DNA from: Bacteroidota bacterium
Lineage (GTDB): Bacteria; Bacteroidota; Bacteroidia; Bacteroidales; JAADJA01
DNA length: 64,000 nt
Direction: 5' to 3'
NCBI GenBank assembly: GCA_020444515.1
Contig: JAHLKX010000004.1
Coordinates: 186,001-250,000 of the forward strand
The notes beneath the pieces are model-generated. The model ran no database searches, was not told the origin of the DNA, and saw only the letters and a list, made by a program, of their open reading frames with translations. Positions 55,191-63,618 of this stretch are shown piece after piece (the first letter of the stretch is position 1; each line of letters opens with the position of its first letter). Position numbers and translations under genes: made by a program.

Positions 55191-56096
55191 TTAAACCATG
55201 AATATTCCGATAATACCCAGGATAAGCGGCAGCTTAAGAAACCAGGGGATACTCTGGTCGATGCGGAAACGCGGGAACACCAGTCCGACGAACACCGGCC
55301 AGAAGAATACCAGGAACGATTTTACAATCAATTCTATCCAATTGGTGGCACCTCCGAAAAAGAGGTTGACCATCAAAATTGATTCGCTCACATACAGGAT
55401 CGCCCGGTTGGTTTGCAAAAGTCCCAGATAAGTTCCGTGATATTCAGTAGGGGGTCCAATGGGGATTTCCTGCGGAGCCTGCACCACATTGAAGGGTGAG
55501 GCCATCATCATCCCGAGAAAAGCCAGCATGGCTGCAATACCGGCAAACGGGTTGGTCATGATGTTCCAGTGCATGATACCACCCTGTTGCCCGGCCACGA
55601 TTTCCGTGAGCGAAAACGAATGATGCTGAACAGCAACGGCAATTACAGCAAGGGTGAAAGGCACTTCTACCGTGGTGAACTGCGACAATCCGCGGCTGAT
55701 CCCGATAAAGGAATAAGGATGGCCGCCTTCACTGGCTCCGAGCGCCATACCCAGCATCCCGAAAAACATAAAGTACATGATCAGGATCACATCTCCCGAA
55801 AAAGAGTAGTTGCTCCAATAATAACTTCCGTAGATCAGCGGCATGAACATGAAAATTCCAACACCCCCAGCCAACCTGAAAACAGGTCCGAGATAGAACA
55901 TCACCCCATGTGTGATCTGGCTGCGCATCGAATAGTTTTTGATCAGATCGATATACGGCTGGTAAACAGGCATGCCGATCCGTTTGCCAATGCGTGCCGT
56001 GATGCGGCGGATCATTCCATACTGCAGCAATCCGTAATTCAGCACGATGAACAATCCCAGCAGGGTAAACAACAGTTTTATCCAGTCGATACTCAT
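55191..56096 (-). CDS. NuoH-like membrane subunit
   Basis: The ATG at 56096 overlaps the stop of the antiporter gene (ATGA) and is preceded by GGAGGAAAAATATT, a good ribosome site; a longer frame from 56186 is rejected. The 301-aa protein has eight or so helices with family signatures: GMIRRITARIGKRIGMPVYQ, QPYIDLIKNYSMRSQ, MALGASEGGHPYSFIGISRG and FNVVQAPQEIPIGPPTEYHG, ending near VGLVFPRFRIDQ. NuoH links the peripheral Fe-S arm to the proton or sodium channels. The conserved E-rich loop (VQAPQEIPIGP and ExxG) is present. Confidence 0.92.
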   Translation of the reverse strand: MSIDWIKLLFTLLGLFIVLNYGLLQYGMIRRITARIGKRIGMPVYQPYIDLIKNYSMRSQITHGVMFYLGPVFRLAGGVGIFMFMPLIYGSYYWSNYSFSGDVILIMYFMFFGMLGMALGASEGGHPYSFIGISRGLSQFTTVEVPFTLAVIAVAVQHHSFSLTEIVAGQQGGIMHWNIMTNPFAGIAAMLAFLGMMMASPFNVVQAPQEIPIGPPTEYHGTYLGLLQTNRAILYVSESILMVNLFFGGATNWIELIVKSFLVFFWPVFVGLVFPRFRIDQSIPWFLKLPLILGIIGIFMV

Positions 56097-59000
56097 AATA
56101 TTTTTCCTCCGCTGATTAAGAGATACAATACAAATGCATAAAGGAGCAGGTGCATGGCATAAGTTTGACCGTTGCCGGTGTACCATGAGCGCATTTTATC
56201 GGCTATGGCCATTGACCAGTCCGAAACACCTGTCCAAAAGCGCGTGGCAAGGGGCGTCATCAGCCAGCCAAGGGCTTTTTTGTAGCCTGCAAACATATTG
56301 TAGGAAACATGTGTGGTTTCAGGCCTGAATGGTCTTTCAGCCGCAAACACAATGTTGAATTGTTTTACTTTCTGGGCTTTGCGACTATGATAGACCAGCC
56401 ATCCAAAGATCACTGCAAACATCACAATCACGACACTCATCACTGAAAAGGCATTCCAGTAACCGAATGAGGTCATGGCCAGTTTACCATCCCAATGAAG
56501 GGCTTCACCCGGAATGCGATCAGGGATGATTGTGGCAAGTGGCTCAAGCAACACCTGAGGGAAAACCGACAACACCATGATGGCAATCACAAAAATGAAC
56601 TGGGGAAGCAGATACACAAAAGGTGCTTCTTTAAGCTTGCGGTGATTGTCTTTTAACTGACCTAGAAATACCGATGCGATGAGTTTATAGAGATACAGGA
56701 AAGCCACGATACCCGAAAAGAATACCATGGTTCCCTGTAAATACCATCCTTTCATCACCACAGCGTTGTAGAACATCCATTTTCCTGCAAATCCTGCCAG
56801 GGGGGGCATTCCAGCCAACGTGATGATACCGATCAGCACCACGATGAACGACCAGGGCATGCTTTTGATCAGGCCGCCCATTTCATACATATTCCGTGTT
56901 TTGGTGCGGTAGATCACCCCCGCAGCCGACATGAACAGCATGGTTTTGTATATAAAGTGCAACACCATGTAATAGAGGGCGATCAGCAGGCCCAGCTTCG
57001 AATTCATCGAAAGAGCGAAAATGATATACCCCATGGCACCCACACTCGAATAAGCGATAAGCCGCTTCATATCTTCTTCGTAGATGGCAAGCATGTTACC
57101 ACCAATGGCGGTGATGGCACCAACCCAGCCCATGATCTGGTAAATATCGTATCCGAATAATTGTTGCGGCCCGAATGCGGTTGCAATCCAAAACAATCCC
57201 AGCACCCCGGAATTGATCAATACGCCGGATACCAGTGGCGTGGCATCGTCTTCGGCCTCACTGTAGGCACCAGGCAACCAGATGTGCAATCCAATGGCAG
57301 CCGCTTTAAGCATGAAAGCAAGGGCAAACAGCACAAATACAACGCCACCGCCGGGGAGCATTCCATTTAAATGTCCGAAGAATGTGTCACCGGCAAAGTG
57401 GAGCAGCAGGCCGAATGCAGCAAGCATCAGGTAAGCGCCGCCGGCCGAGAAGAGCATGTATTGCTGAGCCGGTCGTTCGGCTTTTTTACCGCGAAGGATC
57501 AAAATATAACTTCCAAGGGCCATCTGTTCCCATCCCATAAAAAAGGTGAGGTTATCAGCCGGATTCACCAGCATGATCAACCCGAAAATGGTCATGGCGG
57601 CGAAGGGATAAAATCCGGCACGGGTACCTTTCTGTGTAAATCCTGGGATCAGTGTCAGAATACCTCCCACAAGAAAAACACCCATAAAAACAAGTTGCAT
57701 CACATTGCCATCAATTTCAGGGTAGATCAAATATCCGTAAATCGTTAATGAAGCTATGAGCAATAAATTCTTGACAAAAGCCGGCAGGAAATCAATGGCA
57801 AAAAACACAGTGACGATCAACAGCGGCAACATGACAAAAAGCACATCGAAATTGAGGTATTCAACAAAATAATACGATGTAGCCAGCAGGGCTGCACCAA
57901 ATAGTAAAACGGGCACCTGTTTAAACCAGGGCGTACGAATGTCGTTGATTTTTTCTTCTTCTGCATGGAACACCCGTCCGAACCATTTGAACAGGAAGCT
58001 AATCTCAAAAATGCTTCCCAGAAGTATCAGAACAATCCAGCCCCAGCCATTTCCATTGGCCAGTTGCATGATCATTTCCCATTTGGCAAAGAATGTCGGG
58101 AAGGGCGGCAGTCCGGCTATGGCTACCACAAAAGCCCCAAACAGAAAGAAAAGAACCGGTCGTTTGCGGAGCACGCCCCATTTGTTTTGATCATCGCTGT
58201 TGACCATACCATTCAACCAGAACAAACCGGCTTTTGCAAAAAAGTTGGTGAGCAGAAATCCGAGTATGATAAACCAGAAGCTGTTTCCGAAAAACGTCGA
58301 CATGGAAACCACCGTCAACATCAATCCGCCCTGTGCAATGGATGAATATCCCAGCATCCGCCTGATATTGCCCTGCCTGGTTGCCAGGAAATTTGAAAAG
58401 GTAAAGGTAATAAGTCCGAACAAGCCAATGAGGCTGTGCCAGCTTTCAGGGACGATGGGCATTAATTTATAAATTACAAACAGCACTGCCGGTGCCGAAA
58501 CCGCCGAGAGTGCGCTTCCAATGGCCGGGTGTGCCGATTCGTACATATCCAGGGCCCAACCGTTCGCCGGAAATTGTTTGCTTTCAAGAATGATGGCCGA
58601 CAACACCAGGAACACCGCTACCGAGCCACCTTTTATTAAAGATAGGTTGCTCATGAAATCGATGTTGAGGTTTCCAATATATGAATAGGCAAAAATGATC
58701 CCGATCAGCAAAATACCTGAGATCACCGATGAAGCGATCAGGAATTTAAACCCTGCTGATATGCTTTTCGAATCCTGGATCATGATCATCAAACCTGCTG
58801 TTGCAATGGATGTGATTTCCAGGAAAACAAAAAGGTTGAACAGGTCGCGGGTCATCACAATAACATTGAGGCCGATCAGAAAAACTACAATGATAGAGAG
58901 CAGGTGCTTCCCGGCGTTTTTCAGCACATCAAACAAATAGATGACCGTTAAAAATCCGAACAGGTTCACCATGGTGGTCAATACAGCCTCATCCATGGTC

Positions 59001-59227
59001 ATCCTCAAGTTGATAGCAAAGGGGGGTTTAAATCCGGCGGTAAAAACATCGGTTGGTTGTACTGATCCGGTCATGATCCCGATCAGCCAGGAGCCTGAAA
59101 TCATGGTCATGGCAGCTGTTGCGATCAGCAGCACAAGAACAAGGATGCTTTGCTGGCTCTTTTTCCCCAATCCGAGGAGAAAGGCCGTAATCAATCCGAT
59201 TGAGACGATATGAACAGGACTTACCAT
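56093..59227 (-). CDS. Fused double antiporter-like subunit (two MrpD/NuoN-type modules)
   Basis: The 1044-aa protein is about twice the length of an MrpD or NuoN. Module one (about 1-450) has RDLFNLFVFLEITSIATAGL with the conserved channel Glu, KQFPANGWALDMYESAHPAI and RRMLGYSSIAQGGLM. Module two (about 500-960) repeats them: FFMGWEQMALGSYILILRGK, AAAIGLHIWLPGAYSEAEDD, KRLIAYSSVGAMGYIIFALS and MPPLAGFAGKWMFYNAVVM. Each has the Lys or Glu sites inside helices that move ions in this superfamily. The C-terminal 90 residues hold an extra amphipathic region and a final helix. It overlaps the NuoH-like gene by 4 bp and the MrpC-like gene by 7 bp. Confidence 0.9.
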   Translation of the reverse strand: MVSPVHIVSIGLITAFLLGLGKKSQQSILVLVLLIATAAMTMISGSWLIGIMTGSVQPTDVFTAGFKPPFAINLRMTMDEAVLTTMVNLFGFLTVIYLFDVLKNAGKHLLSIIVVFLIGLNVIVMTRDLFNLFVFLEITSIATAGLMIMIQDSKSISAGFKFLIASSVISGILLIGIIFAYSYIGNLNIDFMSNLSLIKGGSVAVFLVLSAIILESKQFPANGWALDMYESAHPAIGSALSAVSAPAVLFVIYKLMPIVPESWHSLIGLFGLITFTFSNFLATRQGNIRRMLGYSSIAQGGLMLTVVSMSTFFGNSFWFIILGFLLTNFFAKAGLFWLNGMVNSDDQNKWGVLRKRPVLFFLFGAFVVAIAGLPPFPTFFAKWEMIMQLANGNGWGWIVLILLGSIFEISFLFKWFGRVFHAEEEKINDIRTPWFKQVPVLLFGAALLATSYYFVEYLNFDVLFVMLPLLIVTVFFAIDFLPAFVKNLLLIASLTIYGYLIYPEIDGNVMQLVFMGVFLVGGILTLIPGFTQKGTRAGFYPFAAMTIFGLIMLVNPADNLTFFMGWEQMALGSYILILRGKKAERPAQQYMLFSAGGAYLMLAAFGLLLHFAGDTFFGHLNGMLPGGGVVFVLFALAFMLKAAAIGLHIWLPGAYSEAEDDATPLVSGVLINSGVLGLFWIATAFGPQQLFGYDIYQIMGWVGAITAIGGNMLAIYEEDMKRLIAYSSVGAMGYIIFALSMNSKLGLLIALYYMVLHFIYKTMLFMSAAGVIYRTKTRNMYEMGGLIKSMPWSFIVVLIGIITLAGMPPLAGFAGKWMFYNAVVMKGWYLQGTMVFFSGIVAFLYLYKLIASVFLGQLKDNHRKLKEAPFVYLLPQFIFVIAIMVLSVFPQVLLEPLATIIPDRIPGEALHWDGKLAMTSFGYWNAFSVMSVVIVMFAVIFGWLVYHSRKAQKVKQFNIVFAAERPFRPETTHVSYNMFAGYKKALGWLMTPLATRFWTGVSDWSMAIADKMRSWYTGNGQTYAMHLLLYAFVLYLLISGGKIL

Positions 59228-59592
59228 TTTGTTTCTTTAAAATCGTTAATATCCAGTGATTGACGGGTCTTGAACATCCGCAAAGCAAATGTGAGCATCA
59301 CGCCGGTGACCCCAACGCCGATAACGATTGAGGTCAGTACAAGGGCTTGCGGAACGGGATCGACAAATTTTTCCGACAGGTTGGTTATTCCTGTGGTCTG
59401 ATCAATGATCGGCGCCACCCGTCCTTTGATATATGAAAGTGCCACGATCACCAGGTTAAGGCCCGCATCAAAAATGGTGAATGCCACAATGATGCGCAGG
59501 ATATTTTTCTGTGTCAGTGCACCGTAAAGGCCAATGAGTATCAACAGGAACCCTGTAACAAGACCAATATTCTGAAGGGTTAAATATTCCAT
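59221..59592 (-). CDS. MrpC/NuoK-like subunit
   Basis: The 123-aa product has three helices as in MrpC: NIGLVTGFLLILIGLYGALT, ILRIIVAFTIFDAGLNLVIV and VPQALVLTSIVIGVGVTGVM, the last (DPxPQALVLTxIVI) being diagnostic for MrpC/MbhG. It would form part of the ion path beside the antiporter subunits. It starts at the stop codon of the MrpB-like gene and overlaps the double antiporter gene by 7 bp. Confidence 0.9.
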   Translation of the reverse strand: MEYLTLQNIGLVTGFLLILIGLYGALTQKNILRIIVAFTIFDAGLNLVIVALSYIKGRVAPIIDQTTGITNLSEKFVDPVPQALVLTSIVIGVGVTGVMLTFALRMFKTRQSLDINDFKETKW

Positions 59593-60287
59593 TATGCTTC
59601 GTTTTGAACTTCGTTAAGATGATGAAGGATGTTCGACAGCTCGGCACCAACCTTCAATCCTATTAAACTGTATATGACAGGGATGGCACCCGCACTGAAC
59701 AAGGTTCCCAGTTCGCCCAGCGACATGAAACGGTTATCAAGGAAACCAAGTCCGAGGATGGCTCCCAGAATACCGATGATCACATAGCTGGTTCCGGAAA
59801 TACTCTCAATAAAATTGAGCAATCCATGTTTGAACTCAGCCTGCGGATTCGCCATCAATAACAACAGGAAACCCGTGGCGATGACGGCTCCCCCCTGAAA
59901 TCCTCCGCCCGGTGTTAAGTGTCCGTTGGTAAACACATACACACCAAACAGCACGATCAATGGAAACAACAACTTTTGTGCTGTGGACAAAATCACTGAT
60001 GAAGGTCTTGGATGACGATCTTTTGGCGCTTTGCTGGTCTTCAGGAACATGGCTATGAGCGATGCAGCCACAAACAGGATGGTAACCTCGCCAAGGGTGT
60101 CGAAACCACGATAGGTCACAATGACGGCCGTCACAACATTGGCTGCTCCCACCTCCGAAGCGGTTTTATCGGCATAATAAGCCGGCAGTTCAGGAAGTGC
60201 CTTATTTGCATGATGTGTTAGTAGAAAACTTCCCAGCAATATACCCAATCCGGCCAGCAGAACAATGATGAACATATTTTTATACAT
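59592..60287 (-). CDS. MbhE + MrpB-like fused membrane subunit
   Basis: The 231-aa protein has two parts. Residues about 1-90 are like MbhE or the end of MrpA, with VGAANVVTAVIVTYRGFDTL and GEVTILFVAASLIAM (NVVTAIxxxYRGFDTLGE is diagnostic). Residues about 100-225 match MrpB/MnhB, with FGVYVFTNGHLTPGGGFQGG and AVIATGFLLLLM and a later helix pair. In separated systems these are two genes (mbhE and mbhF). It overlaps the gene before it by 8 bp and the MrpC-like gene by 1 bp. Confidence 0.88.
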   Translation of the reverse strand: MYKNMFIIVLLAGLGILLGSFLLTHHANKALPELPAYYADKTASEVGAANVVTAVIVTYRGFDTLGEVTILFVAASLIAMFLKTSKAPKDRHPRPSSVILSTAQKLLFPLIVLFGVYVFTNGHLTPGGGFQGGAVIATGFLLLLMANPQAEFKHGLLNFIESISGTSYVIIGILGAILGLGFLDNRFMSLGELGTLFSAGAIPVIYSLIGLKVGAELSNILHHLNEVQNEA

Positions 60288-60525
60288 CGGACCTCCTGAT
60301 TTTATTCAATACATAAAAAAAGATGATGGTGGTGAGCCCACTTCCGATGGCTGCCTCGGTCATAGCCACATCGGGCGCAGCCAGCAAAAGATAGATGATC
60401 GAAGCGATGAGGCTCACAATGCCCGATGCCAGAACAGCAGCTCGCACCCTTTGTGCGGTAAGCGCTGTAACGGCCATGCTGATCATGACCAAACCCAAAA
60501 CAATGGTTAAAATGATTACTACCAT
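60280..60525 (-). CDS. MbhD/MrpA C-terminal piece (DUF4040)
   Basis: The 81-aa product has three helices: VVIILTIVLGLVMISMAVTA, RVRAAVLASGIVSLIASIIY and LAAPDVAMTEAAIGSGLTTI. The last (APDVAxTEAxIGxGL) is the DUF4040 signature, normally found in the C-terminal part of MrpA or as MbhD. So the MrpA of this operon is split and has no long antiporter module of its own; the double antiporter protein replaces it. It lies 1 bp after the MrpG-like gene. Confidence 0.9.
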   Translation of the reverse strand: MVVIILTIVLGLVMISMAVTALTAQRVRAAVLASGIVSLIASIIYLLLAAPDVAMTEAAIGSGLTTIIFFYVLNKIRRSDV

Positions 60526-60526
60526 A

Positions 60527-60874
60527 TTATTGCTCCTCCTTTTTTTCGTTGGCTTCCGCCTCCTTTAATTTATCAATCACCGTTTTTTTCGAAAGTGGAA
60601 TCCCCAGGTGGTGGGCACCCCGCGCCAGTGTATGGGATGAAACCGGGTTCGTCATCATTACAAAAGAGATGATGATAAAGGCTTTACCAGCCCAGGCGGG
60701 ATTGATGATGCCGATGCCTGCGATGGACAGGATCGTACCCAATGTACTGGCTTTGGTTCCGGATTGCAGCCGATTGTATAGATCGGGCATGCGCACAATC
60801 CCCAGGGCTCCCAGGAAGATGAAGATCGCTCCAATAAGAGTAACAATGCTGCCAATTAACATGCGTATTTCCAT
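60527..60874 (-). CDS. MrpG-like subunit
   Basis: The 115-aa protein has MrpG's pattern: MLIGSIVTLIGAIFIFLGAL, GIVRMPDLYNRLQSGTKAST and LGTILSIAGIG, then a helix and PVSSHTLARGAHHLGIPLSK (PxxAHALARAAH in the family). The RMPDxYxRLQxxTKAxTLG motif is diagnostic. The last 20 residues are charged (KLKEAEANEKKEEQ). It lies 2 bp after the MrpF-like gene. Confidence 0.92.
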   Translation of the reverse strand: MEIRMLIGSIVTLIGAIFIFLGALGIVRMPDLYNRLQSGTKASTLGTILSIAGIGIINPAWAGKAFIIISFVMMTNPVSSHTLARGAHHLGIPLSKKTVIDKLKEAEANEKKEEQ

Positions 60875-60876
60875 AA

Positions 60877-61137
60877 CTATAGTCCTTTCTCCAGAAAACG
60901 GGCGATGACGATCACCCCGGTAAAGCTCAGCAAGCCATACACCAGCGCGACGTCGAGATAAATAATCCGGTTATTGAAAAAGGCGATCAGGGCAATGAGC
61001 GCGATAGACGTCACGGTCATAGCATCGAACGCCATGATGCGGTCGGCAGAGCTCGGTCCTTCAACAAAACGCCAGAGCGCTGTCAGCATTCCCAGCAAGA
61101 TCAACCCGCCGGCGATATATAAGATGATCTCAACCAT
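60877..61137 (-). CDS. MrpF-like subunit
   Basis: The 86-aa product has three helices and the conserved core VEGPSSADRIMAFDAMTVTS (GPSxxDRVxAxDxxT), in which an Asp in a helix takes part in ion movement. YLDVALVYGLLSFTGVIVIA is the end helix. It is the second gene of the operon, overlapping the MrpE-like gene by 8 bp. Confidence 0.92.
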   Translation of the reverse strand: MVEIILYIAGGLILLGMLTALWRFVEGPSSADRIMAFDAMTVTSIALIALIAFFNNRIIYLDVALVYGLLSFTGVIVIARFLEKGL

Positions 61138-61624
61138 ACATTACCTCCAAATATTTTTCAAATTTCGAAACAATGGCTCGTGTTGCCTCATTGATGTCGG
61201 TGCTCGTAACATCAATCCAATGGATAAACATGCGGTCGTCGAGGATATCAACCGTCAGGGTTCCCGGGGTAAGGGTGATGGCATTGGCCAGCAGCATTTT
61301 ACCTATGTTGGAATGGAGCGTTGTTTTCACCTCTACGATGCCCGGATTGATGGGCAATGAAGGGGTCAGCACACGGAGGGCAACATCAAAATTCGATTTG
61401 ATCAATTCTATCCAAAATACCCCAACAAAAGCGAAGGCATAAGCAAAGCTTTTGGGTGATAGTCTCACTTCCTGCAGCACTTCGCAATGGCTGCAAAGCA
61501 AAACAGCTATCAATACAGAAATGATAGCACCTGTAATCAGCACATCTGCATTTACCGACCAGTTAAGGGCCAGCCAGGTGAGGTAGGACAAAATAAAGAT
61601 TTGTATAACATTTTTTAAATTCAT
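61130..61624 (-). CDS. MrpE-like subunit
   Basis: I start at ATG 61624 (MNLKNVIQIFILSYLTWLAL); the ATG at 61648 adds eight polar residues and would overlap the -7 box. The 164-aa product has an N-terminal pair of helices (LSYLTWLALNWSV and VLITGAIISVLIAVLLC), a third FAYAFAFVGVFWIELIKSNF and a cytoplasmic part with MLLANAITLTPGTLTVDI (LxxxITLTPGTL is the MrpE signature) and MFIHWIDVTS. It is the first gene of the complex operon, facing the FNR-type regulator. Confidence 0.9.
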   Translation of the reverse strand: MNLKNVIQIFILSYLTWLALNWSVNADVLITGAIISVLIAVLLCSHCEVLQEVRLSPKSFAYAFAFVGVFWIELIKSNFDVALRVLTPSLPINPGIVEVKTTLHSNIGKMLLANAITLTPGTLTVDILDDRMFIHWIDVTSTDINEATRAIVSKFEKYLEVMYG

Positions 61625-61645
61625 GCTATGAATATTAAATCGCGA

Positions 61646-61653
61646 CAAAACTA
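61646..61653 (-). promoter_or_regulatory. Candidate -7 box of the membrane complex operon
   Basis: CAAAACTA on the plus strand gives TAGTTTTG on the minus strand, a full TAnnTTTG match. The start of transcription would be near 61639, about 15 nt before the MrpE ATG at 61624. No usual -33 TTTG is seen, which fits an activator-dependent promoter. Confidence 0.5.
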
Positions 61654-61703
61654 ATGTCTGTGATCAATTAAATCGCAGAATAGACATATGTATGTATATA
61701 CAT

Positions 61704-61717
61704 TTGATTAAAATCAG
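61704..61717. promoter_or_regulatory. FNR-like operator between regulator and complex operon
   Basis: TTGATTAAAATCAG matches the FNR consensus TTGAT-N4-ATCAA at nine of ten positions. It lies in the 223-bp gap between the divergent operon and the FNR-type gene, with its centre about 70 bp from the likely start of the operon and about 120 bp from that of the regulator. Confidence 0.6.
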
Positions 61718-61818
61718 ATCGAACTAAAAATAGACACAGCGCAATAAAAAAGTTGACGGAGAGTTTTTGGACTAAAAGTGAGATCCGAATTACCCTATTA
61801 ATTTTTGAGAAATAAGAT

Positions 61819-61826
61819 TAATTTTG
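61819..61826 (+). promoter_or_regulatory. Candidate -7 box of the FNR-type regulator gene
   Basis: TAATTTTG matches TAnnTTTG and lies 22 bp before the ATG at 61848, with AAAGGA just in front of that ATG as ribosome site. A -33 element at the right distance is not clear. Confidence 0.45.
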
Positions 61827-61847
61827 CACTCAATCTTGAAAGGAATC

Positions 61848-62537
61848 ATGTTCGATCATAAAAAAAGTTGCCCGGTATGCGATGCAAAGTCGGGATGTTT
61901 TAAAATACTCAGTCCTCTGGAACTTGAAGTAGCAGATGTTCGCCGGGTGGAATTGAATTACCGGAAAGGTGAAAATATCGCGAAGATGGGGTCTTTTGTC
62001 ACCCATATTCTATATTTACAGAAAGGGCTGGTGAAGGTATACATGGAAATGGAAGGTGAAAACGATATGATCCTGAACATTGTGAGCGGCGGGAATATGA
62101 TCGGTTTGCCCAATCTTTTCTCCAATGCGCCCCTGCAATATTCCGTTGCCGCCATCGAAGACGCTGTGATCTGTGCCATTGATAAAAAGGTGATCGAAGA
62201 CCTGGTAAAAACCAATGGAGAGTTTGCCCAGCGCATCGTGGAAAGCATCAACAATTGCACACTATATCACTATAAAAGATTGATCACGGCTTCTCAAAAA
62301 CAATTGAACGGCCGAATGGCTGATGCGCTTCTCCACCTATCTGATGATGTTTATCATAACCTGGAATTCCCGATGCAGCTTTCCCGGAAAGAGCTGGCTG
62401 AACTGGCTGGCATGAGCATGATGAGCGCCGTCAGAGTGATCAAGGACCTGGAACAGAACAAGGTTGCTTCCGAGCAAAATGGAAGGTTTATTATTGAGGA
62501 TAGGGAGAAACTGGAACAATTGAGCAAATATGGATAA
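61848..62537 (+). CDS. FNR-type Crp-family transcription regulator with four Fe-S cysteines
   Basis: I take the ATG at 61848, preceded by AAAGGA; the longer frame starts from TTG at 61824. The 229-aa protein has SCPVCDAKSGCF at residues 7-18, with Cys8, Cys11 and Cys17 spaced CxxCx5C exactly as Cys20, Cys23 and Cys29 of E. coli FNR. A fourth Cys (Cys109, in EDAVICAI) lies 92 residues on, as Cys122 of FNR does. Between them is the cyclic-nucleotide-binding beta roll (about 30-125). A long helix and the winged-helix domain, with LSRKELAELAGMSMMSAVRV as recognition region, follow. It should carry an oxygen-labile 4Fe-4S cluster. It is divergent from the complex operon and has an FNR-like box in front. 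Confidence 0.9.
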   Translation: MFDHKKSCPVCDAKSGCFKILSPLELEVADVRRVELNYRKGENIAKMGSFVTHILYLQKGLVKVYMEMEGENDMILNIVSGGNMIGLPNLFSNAPLQYSVAAIEDAVICAIDKKVIEDLVKTNGEFAQRIVESINNCTLYHYKRLITASQKQLNGRMADALLHLSDDVYHNLEFPMQLSRKELAELAGMSMMSAVRVIKDLEQNKVASEQNGRFIIEDREKLEQLSKYG

Positions 62538-62623
62538 ACATTATAAATTGGTTGGCTAATTTTTATCATGGTTGGCATCTCCTGATTCAATGATTCAGAT
62601 GTTTACTTATTAAACAATTCAAC

Positions 62624-63601
62624 TTACACCTTGATCATCACCCCGATACCGAAATTCTCTTTGACCTGCAATTTGGGCCCCTGTCCTGTTTCCACACGCT
62701 GACCTTCAATAAATTCATAGGTGGGAAGATTGAGATCATTATCGTACATGAGGTGCAAATAAACCATCGAAGACAAAAAACTGTTGATCTTGAAATTAAG
62801 CGCTGTTTCCCAGTCCACATCAAAGTTCCACCGGTTTTCCAGCGTCTCATCCATATAATTGTTATGAGGGTTGAGTTTGGTATCCATAATCACATTTTTC
62901 ATGATCTCACGATTGAGGCTTACCACCAGGTTTAATCCAAACCGGGGCTGGTAATTTAGTCCGTGCACAAGGATATGGCCTGCAGTATCCACTTCAGCCG
63001 GTCTCACCCCATAGGCACCCTGATCGGCCAGGATCTGGTTCAAAACAAAAATGAACTTACCGCTGGCCGGTGAAATAAACACAGAGGTTTTTTCATCAGG
63101 CTTGTACTCCATGCCCATGGAGAGATAAAGTCGCCCGGGCGACATAAAATCAGAAACCAGTGTAGAATCGTCGGGATATTTATAGCCGGGTCCAAATTGT
63201 GTTTTTAAATTTACCATCATCGAATAAAACCAGTTCTCGAAAGCCTCATATCCGATGGTGGTCCCGATATCGAGTTTGTCGTCCGTTTTGCGCATCCCCT
63301 GCTCATTGTTCCAGGTCATTCCATAAGCCATAGAAACAAAATTGTCGGCTTTAAAACCCGCTTTCAGATAATTGGCTTTGGCCATAGCAATGGTATTTCC
63401 GGCAATGTTGCTCTCCCCTCCTTCGGTCCAGTTGGCATAAGCCACCTGGTTGAGGTTGAGCATCCCGGTGGCTGCCAGTTTCCAGTAGGAAGTTGTATCC
63501 GACAGTTCCTGCATATGGCTTGAATCGGGAGGAGCAGATGGATTTGACAACAATGAAAGTCCAAATAAAACGGCGGGGATAAAAACAATAATTCTCTTCA
63601 T
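62624..63601 (-). CDS. DUF3078 family outer-membrane beta-barrel protein
   Basis: The start is set at ATG 63601, with GGAG five bases before it, and gives a signal peptide (MKRIIVFIPAVLFGLSLLSN). The 325-aa protein matches DUF3078: an opening YWKLAATGMLNLNQVAYANW, then WTEGGESNIAGNTIAMAKAN (the NQxxxxNWxxGGxN signature), and DDKLDIGTTIGYEAFENWFY, followed by long amphipathic strands that end in ENFGIGVMIKV. The pattern fits a small beta-barrel in the outer membrane with an unknown role. It converges on the FNR-type gene, 86 bp away. Confidence 0.9.
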   Translation of the reverse strand: MKRIIVFIPAVLFGLSLLSNPSAPPDSSHMQELSDTTSYWKLAATGMLNLNQVAYANWTEGGESNIAGNTIAMAKANYLKAGFKADNFVSMAYGMTWNNEQGMRKTDDKLDIGTTIGYEAFENWFYSMMVNLKTQFGPGYKYPDDSTLVSDFMSPGRLYLSMGMEYKPDEKTSVFISPASGKFIFVLNQILADQGAYGVRPAEVDTAGHILVHGLNYQPRFGLNLVVSLNREIMKNVIMDTKLNPHNNYMDETLENRWNFDVDWETALNFKINSFLSSMVYLHLMYDNDLNLPTYEFIEGQRVETGQGPKLQVKENFGIGVMIKV

Positions 63602-63618
63602 GATCTCCATTTCACAGG

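Noticed and set aside
50510..61624. Reading the operon as a hydrogen-evolving NiFe hydrogenase (Mbh)
   Set aside because: Both CxxC motifs of the large subunit are CxxE and no hydrogenase maturation gene is nearby.
50510..61624. Reading the operon as ordinary complex I or as a plain Mrp Na+/H+ antiporter
   Set aside because: NuoE, F, G, A, J and the usual L/M/N set are missing, while Mrp E, F, G, B and C are present together with peripheral redox subunits; it is neither alone.
62560..62610. Repeated TGATTCA motif after the FNR-type gene as a terminator
   Set aside because: The two copies are direct and not inverted repeats, so no stable hairpin results.
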